Shown here: piece by piece, positions 31,271 to 32,807 of the stretch
How positions within the stretch are numbered: the stretch's first letter is position 1
Layout: each line of letters starts with the position of its first letter
DNA from: DASZIT01 sp052143315
GTDB taxonomy: Bacteria > Actinomycetota > Acidimicrobiia > Acidimicrobiales > RAAP-2
Direction: 5' to 3'
DNA length: 32,807 nt
Assembly: GCA_052143315.1 (NCBI GenBank)
Contig: JBKQTE010000015.1
Span: forward strand, 1 to 32,807
Notes under the pieces: generated by a model
The model's input: only the letters and a program-made list of their open reading frames with translations
Database searches by the model: none
What the model was told of the DNA's origin: nothing
Translations under genes and position numbers: made by a program

Positions 31271-31738
31271 CTAGTCCTTATCCATGTCCAAGGACGCACG
31301 CACCGCTACCTGAAATTTGGCCAACGCATTCGCATAGGTATCCCGCAGAGCCTCACGCCCTGGGGTTTCACCACCACTCACGACCTGGGCGGCATCACTG
31401 GCGGTCCCCATGACCTGCAGGGCGCTGTCCAAGAGATCGCCGCTTCCGAAGGTGGCGACGTCTTGGCAACGTCGACGCAGGTCCAAGCCATTCTTGAGAA
31501 ATTCTTCGCTCACATCTTTGTCAAGGATCGTTGCTTGTTGCAGTAGTTCGAGGACCGTATACCCAGTTGTGATCAAATCGCTATAAAGGCGCACTCGCAG
31601 ATCGCGTCGCCAGACCTTTTGCTCGGACTGACGCGAGAGGAACGCGCTCACCAGGATGCCCGCGACGCTCGCAACCACGGCCAACCCAGCGACGATCAAG
31701 GTCCAGACTTGAATGGGCGACGCGCTGGCGAGGATCAC
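31271..31738 (-). CDS. Single-pass membrane-anchored helical protein
   Basis: 155 aa. An N-terminal helix VWTLIVAGLAVVASVAGILVSAFL (residues ~11-34) followed by SRQSEQKVWRRDLRVRLYSDLI and long charged helices (LQQATILDKDVSEEFLKNGLDLRRRC, TYANALAKFQVAVRASLDMDKD). The layout 'one TM, then charged RQSE..KVWRRD' is common among uncharacterised anchored proteins of accessory regions; no domain is recognised. GTG at 31738 with AGGTG upstream. Its codons are less GC-biased than genes in the first 15 kb, which fits recent acquisition, although I did not compute this. Confidence 0.6.
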   Translation of the reverse strand: MILASASPIQVWTLIVAGLAVVASVAGILVSAFLSRQSEQKVWRRDLRVRLYSDLITTGYTVLELLQQATILDKDVSEEFLKNGLDLRRRCQDVATFGSGDLLDSALQVMGTASDAAQVVSGGETPGREALRDTYANALAKFQVAVRASLDMDKD

Positions 31739-32167
31739 CTAGAGAGCCTGCCGCAATCGAGCACCGCCGACAACAAGGGACCTCGCTCGGGCGAATCGCC
31801 AATTGGACGGCTCGGCATCACGGTGGCCTGAGGCGCAGACACGGGATTCTTTCCGTCGGCGGTCACCCTCATCGACCGAGTGGCGCGACAATCGTGCACC
31901 TTCAAGGAGCCCTCCTTCTGGTTGTGATCGACTTCGCCGTTCAGTCGCTTCCCAGCCATCTTCGGACCTCATCGACCCCGTTGCTACATCCGGGGTTTTC
32001 GGAGCCTAGACGCGACGAACCCCAGACCAAGCACTGTCTTGACCTGGGTTTTCTTGGTGGACCCTGGGTCACACAATACGAACCGGGCGCGTTCAGCGGC
32101 CGGTCCAGACCTCCGCATCTGATGACAGCAAATTCCATCCGTCGACGCTCAGGTCGTCAGGTGGCGT
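31739..32167. other. 429-bp gene-poor accessory gap
   Basis: No supported gene. It includes an imperfect hairpin at 32018-32050. A 74-codon minus-strand frame (31735-31959) contains MRVTADGKNPVSAPQ, faintly like the start of IS1380-type transposases, too short to call. Confidence 0.5.
32018..32057 (+). terminator. Imperfect hairpin followed by TTTTCTT
   Basis: AACCCCAGACCAAG and CTTGACCTGGGTT pair with one bulge and two mismatches around CACTGT, followed by TTCTTGG. Weak, and no rightward gene is known upstream. Confidence 0.25.
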
Positions 32168-32428
32168 CTACCGGTCGTAGACCTCCCGACGATGCCCAAG
32201 GGCCACGACCACGATCAGGAGCACGTCATCGGCAATGGTGTAGATGATGCGGTAGTCGCCCACCCGCACCCGATAGCCGGGTCGCCCTCGGAGGGGTCGG
32301 GACGCCGGGGGCCGCGGATCGTCGGCAAGGAGAGCGATGGCTCCTTGGATTCGGAAGCGAATTGCCGGGTCGAGTTTCCGAAGCGCCATGGCCGCCGCGG
32401 GACGCAGCTCGATGCGGTACGGCGTCAC
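32168..32428 (-). CDS. RelE/ParE-family toxin
   Basis: 86 aa, expected to be a ribosome-dependent mRNA endonuclease (RelE/YoeB-like). Sequence: MTPYRIELRPAAAMALRKLDPAIRFRIQGAI, LLADDPRP, then LRGRPGYRVRVGDYRIIYTIADDVLLIVVVALGHRREVY. The G-x-x-x-x-V-G-D-Y-R-I-I-Y and C-terminal H-R-R-x-x-Y elements, which carry catalytic residues in RelE enzymes, are intact. Its ATG overlaps the antitoxin stop by four bases (ATGA), giving coupled translation. Length is typical (80-95 aa). It should be harmless while bound by the antitoxin; the tRNA gene next to it suggests a mobile or accessory setting. Confidence 0.92.
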   Translation of the reverse strand: MTPYRIELRPAAAMALRKLDPAIRFRIQGAIALLADDPRPPASRPLRGRPGYRVRVGDYRIIYTIADDVLLIVVVALGHRREVYDR

Positions 32429-32673
32429 TTCCAGCCCAGGTCTGCCTTCACCTCATCCCAGGGGATGTTGGGGCCTTCCTCCGCCATTGCCGCGTCGAAG
32501 GCCTGGGCGTCCTCCGCATCCTCGAGTGCCTCGATCAGCTCCTCGTACCGTTCCGGGCTGACCAGCACCGCCGCCGGGCGTCCGTAGCGCTCCAGGAACA
32601 CCGCCTCGGTATGGGCCGTCTCCACCGCCTCGGAGAGCCGTTCACGAGCTTCACTCACCGCCATCTTTGCCAT
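32425..32673 (-). CDS. Phd/YefM-family antitoxin
   Basis: About 82 aa. N-terminal DNA-binding dimer domain MAKMAVSEARERLSEAVETAHTEAVFLERYGRPAAVLVSPERYEELIEAL, in which V-S-E-A-R-x-x-L and R-x-G-R-P-A-A-V-L-V-S are the Phd/YefM hallmark. The C-terminal acidic tail (EDAEDAQAFDAAMAEEGPNIPWDEVKADLGW) would bind the toxin. ATG at 32673 (M-A-K-M) is favoured because TACAAT lies 8 bases upstream and the two TGTACA operator sites follow; ATG at 32664 is possible. First gene of the pair, overlapping the toxin start. It should neutralise the toxin and, with it, repress the operon. Confidence 0.92.
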   Translation of the reverse strand: MAKMAVSEARERLSEAVETAHTEAVFLERYGRPAAVLVSPERYEELIEALEDAEDAQAFDAAMAEEGPNIPWDEVKADLGWK

Positions 32674-32680
32674 GAGATCT

Positions 32681-32710
32681 ATTGTACAAGAGCAATCGCA
32701 CCTTGTACAT
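32681..32710 (-). promoter_or_regulatory. Two TGTACA operator sites with overlapping -10
   Basis: TTGTACAA (32682-32689, a perfect palindrome) and TTGTACAT (32703-32710) share TGTACA cores 21 bp apart, about two helical turns. E. coli YefM-YoeB is known to bind TGTACA cores. On the minus strand TACAAT (32681-32686) could be the -10 element, only 7 nt before the ATG at 32673, so the transcript may be leaderless. The antitoxin-toxin complex would then block the promoter. Confidence 0.75.
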
Positions 32711-32771
32711 ACCATCGTCAACGGTTCGCGCACTGTCCCAATCGGCATCTCGAACCTGGAGGTCACAGACC

Positions 32772-32807
32772 TGGTGGGCCGTAGAGGACTCGAACCTCTG
32801 ACCCCTT
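32772..32807 (-). tRNA. tRNA 3' end, probably tRNA-Lys (truncated by window edge)
   Basis: The minus strand ends in CGGCCCACCA with the T arm AGAGGTTCGAGTCCTCT (canonical TTCGAGT loop). The acceptor strand ACGGCCC would pair with GGGCCGT, which is typical of actinobacterial tRNA-Lys. CCA is encoded at 32774-32772. The anticodon lies outside the window, so the isotype is inferred. Confidence 0.75.

Noticed and set aside
31735..31959. Possible IS1380-type transposase start (MRVTADGKNPVSAPQ)
   Set aside because: Only ~15 residues look similar, from memory, and the rest does not; no inverted repeats or second transposase piece seen.

Overview
The window is high-GC DNA from an actinobacterium. 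GTG starts are frequent, adjacent genes overlap by four bases (GTGA/ATGA), and two luciferase-like oxidoreductases of the type that uses coenzyme F420 are present. A PhoP-like regulator comes with a mycobacterial-style PhoP box. An S53 acid peptidase and secreted proteins carrying a 'YWLVxxDGGVFxFG' repeat make an Acidimicrobiia-like lineage my best guess, but this is inference and no marker gene settles it.

Bases 1-15,205 look like a dense, ordinary chromosomal stretch. It opens with the 3' end of a repeat-rich surface protein and a 358-bp gap holding a tRNA 3'-end remnant. Next come a methyltransferase, a GNAT acetyltransferase, a YqgE/AlgH protein, a crotonase and a 76-aa Cys-motif protein. 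A TetR regulator and its MFS pump follow, with a near-ideal palindromic operator over the promoter. A leftward redox block (peroxiredoxin, nitroreductase, LLM oxidoreductase, unknown protein, second LLM enzyme) runs to a 49-aa zinc ribbon. Beyond it are an alpha/beta hydrolase, a thioesterase and a lipocalin-like protein. The stretch ends with a two-component system whose regulator strongly resembles M. tuberculosis PhoP, and three 7-bp PhoP-type direct repeats at 11-bp spacing lie upstream of it.

Bases 15,394-24,703 are dominated by exported or surface functions: an S53 sedolisin with IPT/TIG domains and C-terminal DGGVF repeats, a divergently transcribed membrane-anchored lipase, a small exported protein with a possible I42-inhibitor fold, a peptidoglycan-binding-domain protein and a broken DGGVF-repeat gene. 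An NAD-type malic enzyme and a SpoU/TrmH RNA methyltransferase follow.

Bases 24,931-30,453 encode one giant secreted protein of about 1,840 aa. It has 11 Ig-like repeats at a 339-bp (occasionally 336-bp) period plus three C-terminal Ig-like domains of another type. The last 2 kb looks accessory: two small membrane proteins, a gene-poor gap, a Phd/YefM-RelE toxin-antitoxin pair with TGTACA operators, and the 3' end of a probable tRNA-Lys cut by the window edge.

The most noteworthy points are the DGGVF repeat module on three separate loci, the giant periodic repeat protein, the predicted PhoP autoregulatory box, and the TetR and YefM operators. I see no CRISPR array, no complete insertion sequence, no complete tRNA and no obvious secondary-metabolite or defence system apart from the toxin-antitoxin pair.
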